From positions 24,428,001 through 24,492,000 of the forward strand of contig OX485804.1 of NCBI GenBank assembly GCA_950295325.1: DNA of 64,000 nucleotides. Direction: 5' to 3'. The DNA comes from Polytrichum commune. Its lineage: Eukaryota; Streptophyta; Polytrichopsida; Polytrichales; Polytrichaceae. Shown here piece by piece: positions 37,140 through 47,868 of the stretch. How positions within the stretch are numbered: the first letter of the stretch is position 1; each line of letters opens with the position of its first letter. Made by a program: the position numbers and the translations under genes. A model generated the notes under the pieces. The model searched no databases and was not told the origin of the DNA. It was given only the letters and a program-made list of their open reading frames with translations.

Positions 37140-37859
37140 TAAGCTCCTCCCATCTCCTATTTCATTTTTCCTGAACCCTCATCCCTCCATGTCCCCATGG
37201 TATCCCCTCATCCCCATCCCCATTCCCTCCATCCCCTCCATCCCCATCCCCATCCCCATCCCCCTCCCCCATCCCAGCCCTAGCCAGTGGCCACTAGCCA
37301 CGTGGCTGCCGCTTGGAAACCCTAGCGGCGCCGGCTACCTCCCCGCGCCCCTCTCTCTCCTCCTCATTTGTCATTTGGAGCAGAGGAGGAGAGGAGCTCT
37401 TAGGTGCGGCGAAGCCCTTGCCAATTTTAGAGCCTCATTGTGAATGTTGTTTTGTTGTGTTGTCAGAACCTTGAGAATAGGAAAGCTTGAGAGTAGGAAA
37501 GGTTGAGAGGTTGAGAGTTATAGAAAGGTTGAGAGGTTTAGAGTTTTAGAAAGCTTGAGAGCTTGAGTTTTAGAAAGATTGAGAGGTGGAGAGTTTTAGA
37601 AAGGTTGAGAGCTTGAGAGTTTTGGAAAGCTTGAGAGCTTGAGAGTTTCAGAAAGCTTGAGTTTTCTGAAGCTTGTGAGTTGTGTACATCAGGGTTTGTG
37701 TAGGATTTGCATATAAGTTGTGAAGGCTTGAGAGTGTGACAAAGTGAAATTGCAATTGAAAGCGAATTCAACGCTTTTGAAAGACAATTTGGTGTGCATT
37801 TGTGAGGGTTTCTGGATTTCTCAGTAGGAGGCAGCAGGTTTTCTGTGCAACAATTCAAT
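37140..37859 (+). promoter_or_regulatory. Putative promoter and 5-prime UTR exon of the E1 chimeric gene
   Basis: A CT/CCCCATCC-rich tract (37,140-37,275) is followed by about 200 bp of purine-rich TTGAGAG/GAAAG repeats and then a good splice donor, AAT|gtgagtac at about 37,858. The chimera's ATG at 38800 directly follows a CTCTGCAG acceptor, so at least one untranslated exon must lie upstream. This is the best candidate. No TATA box is evident. Confidence 0.45.
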
Positions 37860-38194
37860 GTGAGTACAGGTTTCCTTTACAAATCACTCCTTCACAATCT
37901 GAAATTGTTGTTTGATGAATTCCTTGTGATTTGTTTTCTGCATTATGAGGTATGGCATGTTTTGTATGAAATAACACTTTCCTCTTCATTCTGAATTATC
38001 AATCACTGACTCGCAATTTTGTTCTGATTCCATTTTTCACTTGTGTTTCATCAATCTGATCACGAGTTGCAGGTTCATGAACAATGCACGATCGCAACAT
38101 TCATACCAACATATATACGCATATATACATATACGTATCCGTATATGTACGGATATATGTATATAAATAAATATACCATTTCCTAATCCCAGAT

Positions 38195-38770
38195 GACCAC
38201 ATTTACGAACGTTCGTTCGTAAATGTGGCGTGAATATATGCCTTACCCCACAAACATATACGAACGTGCGTTCGTAAATACGCACCTCACCCTCCATTTT
38301 TACGAACGCACGTTCGTATATTCGTCTATACCCTGTACATCAGACAAATCCTCAAATCAAATTACACATACAAAAATACGAATGAACGTTCGTAATCACA
38401 AACTATAACAATATACCAAACCCTTCATGGTAATTGTTTGCTTTCCCTAGTAGCATAATTTACGAACGCACGTTCGTGAATAAGAACTAAAGTATTAATT
38501 CACCTATTTAGAAGATGCTCATGGAAATTAGAACAATCCTCGTGGAATTTAGATAACCCTGGACAACGCGTAGACTTGTTTAGAAACAATACGAACGCAC
38601 GTTCGTAAACTTGAGCCAAATACACCTTAGCAACCACATTCTTTACAAACGATCGTTCGTAAATGAAATCAGCGAAGACATAATTAAAATTCCTCACGGG
38701 TACCCATAGCCAGCGTTCATTGATTAGTATATATGATTTGCTTGTCAATTACGAACGCTCGTTCGTAAAC
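38195..38770. promoter_or_regulatory. Palindrome cluster 2 (eight copies) in the 5-prime intron of the chimera
   Basis: Dyads occur at about 38203, 38259, 38301, 38374, 38460, 38589, 38645 and 38750, all before the acceptor at 38792-38799. Centres vary (TT, TG, CA, AA, CA, CA, AT, CT). They sit in the sequence likely to be spliced from the 5-prime UTR. Confidence 0.87.
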
Positions 38771-40095
38771 ACAATACTAAATGTTTATGTGCTCTGCAGA
38801 TGGCTAGACCGAGCAGGAGCGCCATTGAGATGTTCGCAGTGCAGATAGATCAGCTACCAGAGTCAGTGTCCGACCCCAACGGAAACGATAATTATGTCCC
38901 CAAGGAGGACTTCATTGGGGAATGGACGGCACTGCCAGAGAAGACATCAGACGGTCTTTTCTGTCTTCGCTTCACCTACGAGCTGGAAACGACGCCGGAC
39001 CAGCCAGAGCAATGGGTGCAGATGAAGACTTGGGAAGTAGAATCGATTGAGGCACAAGGAGATTATGTGATTTTAGACATGAAAAATAAGAAGGATCACA
39101 TTAACCTCCTGTTAGAGTACAGGAGACATAGTTTCTCCTACACATACGCAGAAAATAACGTAGTGGTTGATGCCAAACACTTCCTCAAGGACCTCTTCAC
39201 GAAGTACGCCCTGAGCTCGTACTGGACAGCAAGGAAGTTGGCCGCGCTTTCCTTGAATATCTCCAAGTACAATAGCGCGGTCGCCGAAGCCAACAAGAAA
39301 AAGAAGAGCCCACGAAAACCATCCGCATCCGGGGCAGGAGGATCGAGAAGTGCACCCAGGCCGGTGCCTTCCGCGAGCAGGGTGACGGAGGGTCCCAGCC
39401 GACATTCCACACCATCGAAGAGGTCCCGGGACGAAATGGAGAGGTCTGGGGTAACAGAGGGCGCTGAGGTGAGCTCTCCTCCCCTGATGCCAACCCCTTT
39501 AAAGAAGGGTGAGAATCCAGATGCAGTAAAGGCAACAAAGATCCTACGAGACTTCAATAATTACTCGAAGGATTGCTGGCCCATGGGGCGCCACTTCACG
39601 TTCAACGTGGACTGCTTCAAGTGCGAAAAGTCCCCCAACAAGTGGGTGGTAAGACCTCGCGAGAGCGGTGGGGTGAAGTGGCAGATCAACAACCTCATGA
39701 ACAACGTCAAGTGGGATAGGCAGACCGTCTGCGTCATGCCCAAGGGGCTGACATCCCGACCGACAGAGATGGATTGGCCGCGAATCCAGAATGGAGAATT
39801 CTGGATTATAGATGGTCAGCATAGCTTGGAGGCGTCGCAACAAATCCTCAAGGACGACAACTTCCAGCACGAGCTGAAGGCTGACCTGCGGTACTGGAAG
39901 GCGTTCTTGGTCTGGTCGGACGATTGGGACAAGCTGCGCAAGATTTCAACCTTCCTGAACTCGGGGAACAAAATCAAGGCGTTCGAGGCTTTGTGGGCGG
40001 CTAACATAGTGGCTGCGAGAGACGTCTGGGTGGCACACGGATGCCCACCAAAGGAGAGGGAGAACGCCAAGAACCAGTCTCTTCAATGGAAGGTG

Positions 40096-40177
40096 AGTTT
40101 ACGAACGTTCGTTCGTAAAGTGTTGGATTCACGAAAACATCAATTACTGTCTCAATTTACGAACGTGCGTTCGTATT
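40096..40177. promoter_or_regulatory. Two E1 palindromes inside a 116-bp intron
   Basis: Intron 40093-40208 has one dyad starting four bases inside the donor (gtgagtTTACGAACG) and another about 30 bp before the acceptor. Together they fill over a third of the intron and could pair with each other in the transcript. Confidence 0.88.
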
Positions 40178-41549
40178 ATGTGCAACACTGACATCTTGTT
40201 TTGTGCAGGCATTTTGCGACGCGATGGTAGACAAGTTCTCTTCCATCGATATGAAGTCCACCACCACCAAGCCTGTGCTCGAGCTGAAGGGTGAGCTCAG
40301 ACTGATCTGCTGCAACAGGGACACATGGGACTTGTGGACGCAGTTTTTTGATGCACACAGCTCGGGCGATTTGGTCAATCCCGACACGGAGGAGAAGTAC
40401 AGCACGGAAAAAACCGGTGAAGCGCCCCCACTACTGAGGGAGTTCTTTAGACACCTCCAGGGATTGACGGAGTCAGAGCTGAAGAGGTGTGCGATTCATG
40501 TTCTTGGGAACACCGTGGGAAGAAACCTTCCCTATCCCAAGATCTTTTCGAAGAGGCCAAAGCACAAGCCCGGGACGTACTCTATCAAGGAGTGGTGTGA
40601 CCACCGAAAGCTGAAGACTGCTGCCATGAGAGAGTTGAGCATACTCGTACCAGAGTACAAAATCTTTGAAGTCGACGGCGACATCAACTGGCCGTAATGG
40701 CAATTGTTAAAGGTCGACTACAACATCAACGGAGCCTCCATGCGCAGTCTGGTCAAGGAGCACGCCTCGATTTTGAAGTTGAAGGGGAACAAAAGGACTA
40801 AGAAAACCGACACGGATCCCCATGAGGTAATGCTATACATAAAATTTTTGGAGAGGAAGAGGAACGCCACATTCGAAGGAGTGGCAAGGTTTTGCGTGAT
40901 GACCTCCGGCATGGAGAGGGTCACATTTTCCAAGTGGGACGGCACCATCAGCAGGGCCGAGGTGAGGGAGGATCGACGGGGTTGCCCATTTGCCCTGATC
41001 GATTTCAGGTGGATCCCGGGTGTGTCAAGGCTGGGGGGGAAGGACATTCCCTTCTACAACCCCTTCATGGCCAAGTTCATGGAGTTCAAATCGCCGGCCA
41101 TGAGGGAGCCACACGTTTGGCTGTGGAAGTCGAACAAGAGAAGCTGTCGGTCGTCACAGAGCTGTACGAGCAGAAGATCAAATTCGAGTACAACATCTTC
41201 CACAGCACGTACGTGCCAGCGAAGACGGAGGGGATCGTGGCCATCAACGAGGCCAGGGGCAACAAGCAGGTGGGAGCGGTCAGCTTGATTTTCTTGACGT
41301 ACAATGAGCTTAAGGATGGGCGACCGCCTATCAAGGCAAACAACACGTTCAAGAAAAATCTACAGCATCCCGCATCCCCCTCCCAAGGATCTGCTGCAAG
41401 AGACCCTCTACACCGTCTTCCCCGCCATGGAACTCAGGATGGAGTTCTACGTCTCTGTATTGCAGAATCTGGTTATAAGTGGAGAGACGGTATACAACGT
41501 ATGTGGAGGCTCCAAATTCATGTATGCAGCCATGGTAAGTTGTCCAGAC

Positions 41550-41732
41550 TCCATTTACGAACGCTCGTTTGTAAAGTTAACCAACTTCTCAATGTATTGT
41601 TTCACAGTCGCTGCACGTGACGCATTCATGTTTACGAACGCTCGTTTGTAAACATAACCCCCTTCGTAATGTAATGCTTGAACATCGTTGCTCGCTACGC
41701 TTTGATGTTTACGAACGTGCGTTCGTATTTTC
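41550..41732. promoter_or_regulatory. Three E1 palindromes inside a 223-bp intron
   Basis: Intron 41535-41757 has dyads at about 41554, 41631 and 41707. Two of them have CGTTTG in place of CGTTCG in the right arm. Confidence 0.87.
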
Positions 41733-42742
41733 TGACCTTATTGCTCTCTTCTCACAGATGATGGGTCTCGTAGTCAACACATTCGTTGACGCTATCGGCG
41801 AAGAAGACTTCAAGATCCACCGTGCGAAGGCGTCGACGATGGACCTCAAGGACATCTTTGTCCCCAGGATGGACTTCAGTATGCCCGCCGACGAGGGCAT
41901 ACCATTCCACGATTCAGAGGACGACGAGCCCGCCCCCTCCGCCAACGTGGACGCCATTCTGCAGTCCTTCGACGTACCCCCACTTCGGATCTTGCCGCCA
42001 ACGACGGATCTTCCCGACCCTCAAGGGACGCCGGGTGGTTATACCGGGTCGTCCGCGGGGACAACCCTGGACGTCCTCCCCGCGAGAACATCTCTTGCGG
42101 AGCCTTTCGGAACGCCAGGCGGATGCTCGACGTCACAGTCTCCAAGGCCCGCCGTGGTTCCGAAGATGGAAACCCTGGACATCCTCGACCAACGCTCGTG
42201 GCCATCTTTGGACCTCTTCCGCAACACGAGGAGGAGGATGAAGAAGACTCCCTATGTGGAGTTGCCGCTGGGAGCAATTATCGAGGTCTCGGACGAGGAC
42301 GAGGGGGACATGGACATCATGGCCGAGCTTGGCGTGGACTACGACAAGAACAAGCGGGTGAAGGAGGAGGCACTCACCGTCGCTGAGCTCAACGCCAAGC
42401 TAGAGGTGAAGATGAAGGAGGAGATGGCTGCAGCATAGGAGGAGAGCGCCAAGCATCTGGCCAGGCTGCAAGAGCAGCTGAGGGATTCAGCGGCCAAAAC
42501 CGACGCCATCTTCGAGATGCTCAGAAACATGCAGAGCTTCTCTGCGCCGGTCCAGCAACCTTACCCCTTCCCCCCTGGAGGATACCCCTCACAGCCCCCA
42601 CCTCCAGTCATGTACCAAGGAGGGCGTTCCCACCAAACAGCGCCACACCCAACGCCGGTGGGAAGTCCATTGCCCCCGGAAGTGACGGCGGCCGCCTCAA
42701 CCTCCCACGATGCAATCACGGCGGCGCTAAGGGAGGACGAAG

Positions 42743-43216
42743 ATTTACGAACGCGCGTTCGTGAATCTTCAGGTCCGGCAGTCCTCACCCCTCCCCCTTC
42801 AAGGGTAGGACTGCGCACAGACACCGACACGGCCTCTTTCACCGTCGTCCCAAGGGTTCTAGATAGGCGGGGCGATGACACTGCGCAACACACTGACATG
42901 GTCATTGTGGAGGAAACGCAGGGGAGCCCCAATGACTCGGCAGGTCCGCATGGGATGGTCGTGGAGAGCCCTGACCAGGAACGACATCCATCTGCGCACA
43001 TGGAGGATGTCCGCATGGAGAGACTTGACCTGAGCGGGGACGACGACGACGACGTGGAGCTCATCCAACAAACCCAGTTGTCTCAGGAGGAGCGTCCAGC
43101 GGAGGTCATGGAAGCAGAGGTTGCTGCCCCAATGGATATTACGAACGCGCGTTCGTTAATCAAAGAGGTAACTCATCTCTGAGAATGCCAAATGTTTTAC
43201 GAACGCGCGTTCGTAA
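42743..43216. promoter_or_regulatory. E1 palindromes within coding sequence and at an exon end
   Basis: The dyad at about 42743 is translated as LRTRVRES. The dyad at about 43138 is translated in a different frame as ITNARSLI, just before the donor at 43168. A third copy is at about 43195 inside the intron. Confidence 0.85.
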
Positions 43217-43504
43217 CATCACTAACCCCCGCGTTGTGTTCTTGGCGCTTCAACTCCATCGACATCACGTTGCCCACGCGAGCATTTTTCTACATGATCG
43301 CTTGGGCCGACCAATTTTGTAGGACACTGCATTTTTTCCTTAGGAAATTGTGATAGATTATCACGCGAGACAAATGTACATATTCACCGAATTAATATAT
43401 GAGCAGACGATCTCTGCTCGCATCCCCTCAACTTATTGCATATTATTCTCGCGTCTTGTGTTGTCTGTGTTGTTGCGCGTCCTTGCATTCTTTGCATACA
43501 CACC

Positions 43505-43660
43505 TCACTCACGAACGCTTGTTCGTAAAACTGTGCGACCCCGTCTCGACCTCCTTCGCGAACGAGCGTTCGTATATGTACGCATCCGCGCTCACGAACG
43601 AGCGTTCGTAAATGATGCGCACCGCCCCGCAGCCTTCATTGATGAACGGTCGTTCGCAAT
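43505..43660. promoter_or_regulatory. Four E1 palindromes in the 626-bp intron before the FCP1-like exon
   Basis: Dyads at about 43510, 43557, 43592 and a decayed one near 43642, within intron 43168-43793. No further good copies occur downstream. A weak relic, ACGGACGCTCGTTCGT, lies in the tail exon at about 44926 and in its E2 counterpart at about 12450. Confidence 0.82.
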
Positions 43661-45207
43661 TGTGCCCTTGTGAACATTTTCCTTGCACCCTCCTCACTTC
43701 CTCCTCTTTTCCCATAATGCATCGTCTTTATTTTCAACGCAACAATTTCTTTATTGGATCATAGAATTAAACTAGTCGCGTTGTTCATCACAGGACCCCC
43801 CAGAGATAGGTCGCAACCCCTCCACCAGTGGACCTCGAACCCGGAACAAACCGTTCCTCGTTTTTGACCTCAACGGGGTGTTGTGTCACACCCAACACAT
43901 CCCAAGGGTCCCCACGCGTCCCTTCCGTCACCCCGACGAAAGGGACTACGACGGCGAGCTCGACACCCTCATTAACCGCAAGGCTGTCCGCGCCCGTCCC
44001 GGCCTGCGGGACTTCCTTCGCAAGGTGGTCGAGTTCGCCCACGTCGTTGTGTGGAGCTCCATGGTCATGGAGAACACGGAGCCCATCGTCCACTTCTTGT
44101 TCCGTGATCTCCCGAGCCCTTGCCTCGTCCTCGGCCAAGAGGACTGCGACGAGCTGCTCGACGAGAAAGGCCGACCGGTGCCCAAGTTTGGCGGTCGAGG
44201 TGGAGGACAACAGTTCCTCAAGGTCCTCCGTTCAAGACTCTGGCAAGGCGTCCCCCGTCTGCAGGGGACGCCCCATGGGTGGTGGCCGACTCCTGAGAAC
44301 ACCCTCCTCATCGACGACAACCCCACCAAGAGCGTCTTGAACCCCCCGGGCAACGCCATCTTCCCGGACACTTGGACCGGCGATAGGCAAGACACATTTT
44401 TGGTCGATAGGCTAGCCCCCTACCTTAGAAGGCTCGTGCTCCACGCCGGTAGCATCCCATTTTTTGTTAGGTCCAACCCCTTCGGCAATGCGGCGCTAAG
44501 TCCCCGCGATAATGTATATAAGAGCATCATGAGGCTCGCCAAACTCAATAAATTGATTTGAAATTCCTCCATGTCTTTGCTTGTTATCATGTGGTTCACA
44601 TATCTAATGCTTGCTCTGTTTTTGGATGTCTGTTTTTGTTTTTTGTTGTTATTGTTGTTGTTCTTGCCCATAGTCTGCCCCCATATGCGATGCCCCTGTA
44701 GTCGATGGCCCTTCCCGTCCCCTCTCGCCCCCGGCATCCCCTTCCCGCGACGTCACGGACTTCCAAATGCCATCCCTCTACCACTTCTCGGCGGTCGACG
44801 CGGCATCGGCCGTGGATTACTCCCGCGACGTGGGCATCGACGACGGCGTCGTCAACAGCCCGCCCCCAGCACTTGTCACCCGCGCGTACGCCCCGTCGCC
44901 CTCCCCCCTCTCCAAGGAGAAACGGACGCTCGTTCGTTTGGGGCACCTCTCGCCCTCTAAGGACGACGCCGTCGCTCGTCGCGGGCCGAGCCGGCGTCTC
45001 CGCATGGAAGGCCCCCGTTGCCACACCTCCCCCGCCGACTCCGTTCCTCCCCCCGCAACGTCCTCCGCTATCGTGGGCCCTCCACGCCTCGACTCCCCCC
45101 CGCCATCCAACAGTGCAATATTTCCATCGGCTCCGGATGCTCCCGTCGACACCCCCCTTGTTCCCACCGTTCCCCGCATGGACGTCCCCAAAGCCAAGGT
45201 GCCCTCC

Positions 45208-47396
45208 TGTAATGACAATTTCTGAATTTTTTTTGAGCAAAACAATGTGTAAGTGAGAAACATGTTGTTTTAAGGCTTCAAAAGTAGAGAGAAGTATGTG
45301 TGAACAGGGCTATGGTCTGGCAGTTTAGAAAAGTAACCGCCAGCAGCTCCTGACCTGCTTCGAAGAAGCTTCAGAAGGATACACAGTCTATTGTCTGGTA
45401 GAAGAAGGCAAGTTTTTTTTGGGTGAATATAGACTTTGATAGTAGTGCAGTGAGATTCAGGCTGGGAGAGCCGACAGGATGATAGAGAATTCTCTGTGCT
45501 AGGTTGATTTGTAGTGATACAGATTAATTCCCTACCAGAAATTGTTTTGATTATACTGTGAGGTGAATTTATCCTATTCCAGGGGGCTTGTACTGGAGCA
45601 GGCTTGGAACTTTTGAGAAACTGTGTTTATTTCTGGATTACCAATGTTATGTGGGGCAATCATAAATATAGTTTACTGTTATGTGTAATTGCAATTCTGT
45701 TTCCAAATTATTGTATTGTGACTATGAGTGTTTATATGTATATGTTTTAGATCATAAGCGTTGCATGAGGCAGAGTCCTTGGTAGGGAGAGTTGAAGTAA
45801 TCCAGCCCGGGTGAAATGCATATATTTGAACTTGATCGTAATATCTCTAATGAAGTTGAACTGGTGATAATTGTTGTGTGATTGGATTGGCTGGTTACTA
45901 CATAACTTGATATTTTCCAGTGAGTGGTTTATATAGATTAAAGGCTATGGACTCAACTGGATTTGTTTCATACTTATCAGATATATGCTGAGGTGGGCTG
46001 AAATATCGAGCAATTATGGTCTGAGTCTATGCATGAAGTCTGTGAGGATTTTACCATAGGTTATTTTCTAATTCTATTATGAAGAGCAATCGTTAATCGG
46101 GTGAAGGTTTTTATTGGCAATTGTCTGGGTGTATCAAGGAGGAAAGAAACTGCTCGGATTTACATCATAGCTAGATGGCTTCATTCTTGGGAGTCCATAG
46201 ACTGGAAATATTGAGGGGTGAATTACCTACTTGGTTGACCTACTCGAGAACCTAGAGGTATCGGAAAGTAGAAATTTGGAGTTACTTTGGTGTGTTGTAG
46301 GTAATCACAGACAATTGACTGCCCTGATACAGTAAATTCTTGTACTGGGGGAATGTTTTCGGATGAGTCATTCTCTCAACCCATTAAGCCTCAGTGAGTA
46401 ATGTGCTAATTTTATATTAATCTAATACGATGCCAATAAAAGGAATGCGCCTCGTATTATTTAGTTCAATCTTTTGAGAGTACAGTTAGGGGACAAAATA
46501 GTGAAATATGTAGTTGCAGATAGTTATAGGATTGAACCAATGACAAAGGCTATTGTCCTTGCTCTGTAAATGGAGAAACTGTTCTCTACTAGCCTTTCAG
46601 AAAGGATGGAACGTGAAAGAAAAGAGGCTATGGTCTGTGGATGATTACATAATCGGACGTAGGAGATTCCTAATCATGATTCGTACGACACAGGTATGTT
46701 TTGATGGCTAATTGTGTCATTAATTGAATTCAGAGATCTTCGTGAAATCATTACTTTATTAATTGAATGTTTTAACTTCATTTTGGGGAAGATAATATAA
46801 TAATGAATTGATTACCTTAACGAGCATGTGGTCTTGGTCTATTGTTTCGAGGAAATACGCTATGGTTATGTTGGCCAAGACCCGGTAAAGCCTATGGTCG
46901 GACAGTATAACCTAAAATGAAATGATTAATTAAGGAGTTTCGACAATCCCGCAGGGATGACTGCACCGCCCATTTCAAGTTCAATTAAAAGGGATTAATT
47001 AAATGCCAGCTTATGGACAATATCAAAGTGCCCTTGACTTTGATAAGCCAAACTAAATGGGTTACCTTTTGCAAATGACTATAGTCGATGGCGAGCCCTA
47101 TGTTTTTGCACCGCACTTGGTCCAATTAAAATGAACTCACTGCCAGACAATTGCCTGGGAAATTAGAGTGAGAAGAGAGACTGTCACTTTTGCATGCACT
47201 GTGATGGAGTGATCTTTTAGATGTTTTTATCCCCTGCCCGTAAACTAATTGACACACCTAAATGGAAATGAAGTGTTATAGCCTTGTGTTTTACCTAACA
47301 AACCTTGTCTAAGACACCTAGATGATATAAGAATCACCTTTTAAGTCTTCCCTGATTGTTTCCCTGGTTTTGTTTGTAACCAAAAAGCTAACTACA
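45208..47396. mobile_element. Solo LTR, 2189 bp, TSD CCTCC
   Basis: Comparison with the uninterrupted E2 copy (12,728-12,745) shows the exact insertion. The element starts TGTAATGACA, ends GCTAACTACA, and CCTCC flanks both sides (45203-45207, 47397-47401). It lies in the intron between the last two exons of the chimera and carries no retrotransposon coding sequence. Confidence 0.92.
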
Positions 47397-47868
47397 CCTC
47401 CTCAACCCTAAACCCCTTTCGCGCTTTTGCTTCCCTTGTCTTTCGTTTGCGTGCCGTTCTCTTTACGAGCGCCCATCCCAAACCGCCCTCATTATTTTCC
47501 CCACTCCATTCCTATTCTTATCTTCCTATGACGTTGTTTCGCAGGTGGCTACCCGCTCGCTTGGTGCCCGGCCCTCCTCCACGTCCTCCTTGGATAGGCA
47601 CGCCCTCAAGGCCGCATCTTCCGAGTCTGATCGTTGTCTGGCCCTCCGGAGAAGCGCAAGACGTTCCCTTTCGCAAACGCCCTCGTATTCTACTTATAAT
47701 ACCACCTCGTACAATTCGGGAGCGCGTCCTGAAACATGCAAGAACAACACATATTCCTGTCCAGGCAACACACAAGGATACAGTCGTGGGCCTGAGATTT
47801 TTAGAGCCATGAAGGCCGCCAAAAACAAGGACTTAGCCGCAAAAAAAAATAGTGGATCGGACTAGTGT

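Larger units (their letters stand above)
38800..47868 (+). pseudogene. Chimeric gene: ParB/DGQHR-like N-terminus, coiled-coil middle, FCP1-like HAD domain, Ser/Pro-rich tail
   Basis: Exons are 38800-40092, 40209-41534, 41758-43167, 43794-44513, 44674-45198 and 47545-47868, all joined in phase 0 (about 1860 codons). The fourth exon alternatively stops at 44561. Residues 334-345 read FWIIDGQHSLEA, the GxH motif seen in ParB/DGQHR nuclease-like proteins. Around residues 165-235 there is a basic Ser-rich linker. Exon 3 is Pro-rich with a coiled coil (EESAKHLARLQEQLRDSAAK). Exon 4 begins the NIF/FCP1 HAD domain: FDLNGVLC (second motif I Asp replaced by Asn), VVWSSMVMENTEP, FLKVLRSRLW and LLIDDNPTKS. 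Defects are TAA at 40695-40697, TAG at 42436-42438, and single-base indels near 41097 and 41354-41358 that cancel each other. I infer a site-binding partner of the transposase. Domain assignments: FCP1 strong, ParB-like moderate. Confidence 0.68.

Noticed and set aside
1304-42438. Reassigned genetic code (TAA/TAG as glutamine)
   Set aside because: Only about one such codon occurs per several hundred codons, glutamine is otherwise written CAA/CAG in the same exons, and TGA also interrupts two frames. Decay by transition explains all cases.
33487-43660. CRISPR-like array
   Set aside because: Spacing is irregular, the repeats are perfect dyads without regular spacers, many lie in introns or exons, and the genome is eukaryotic.
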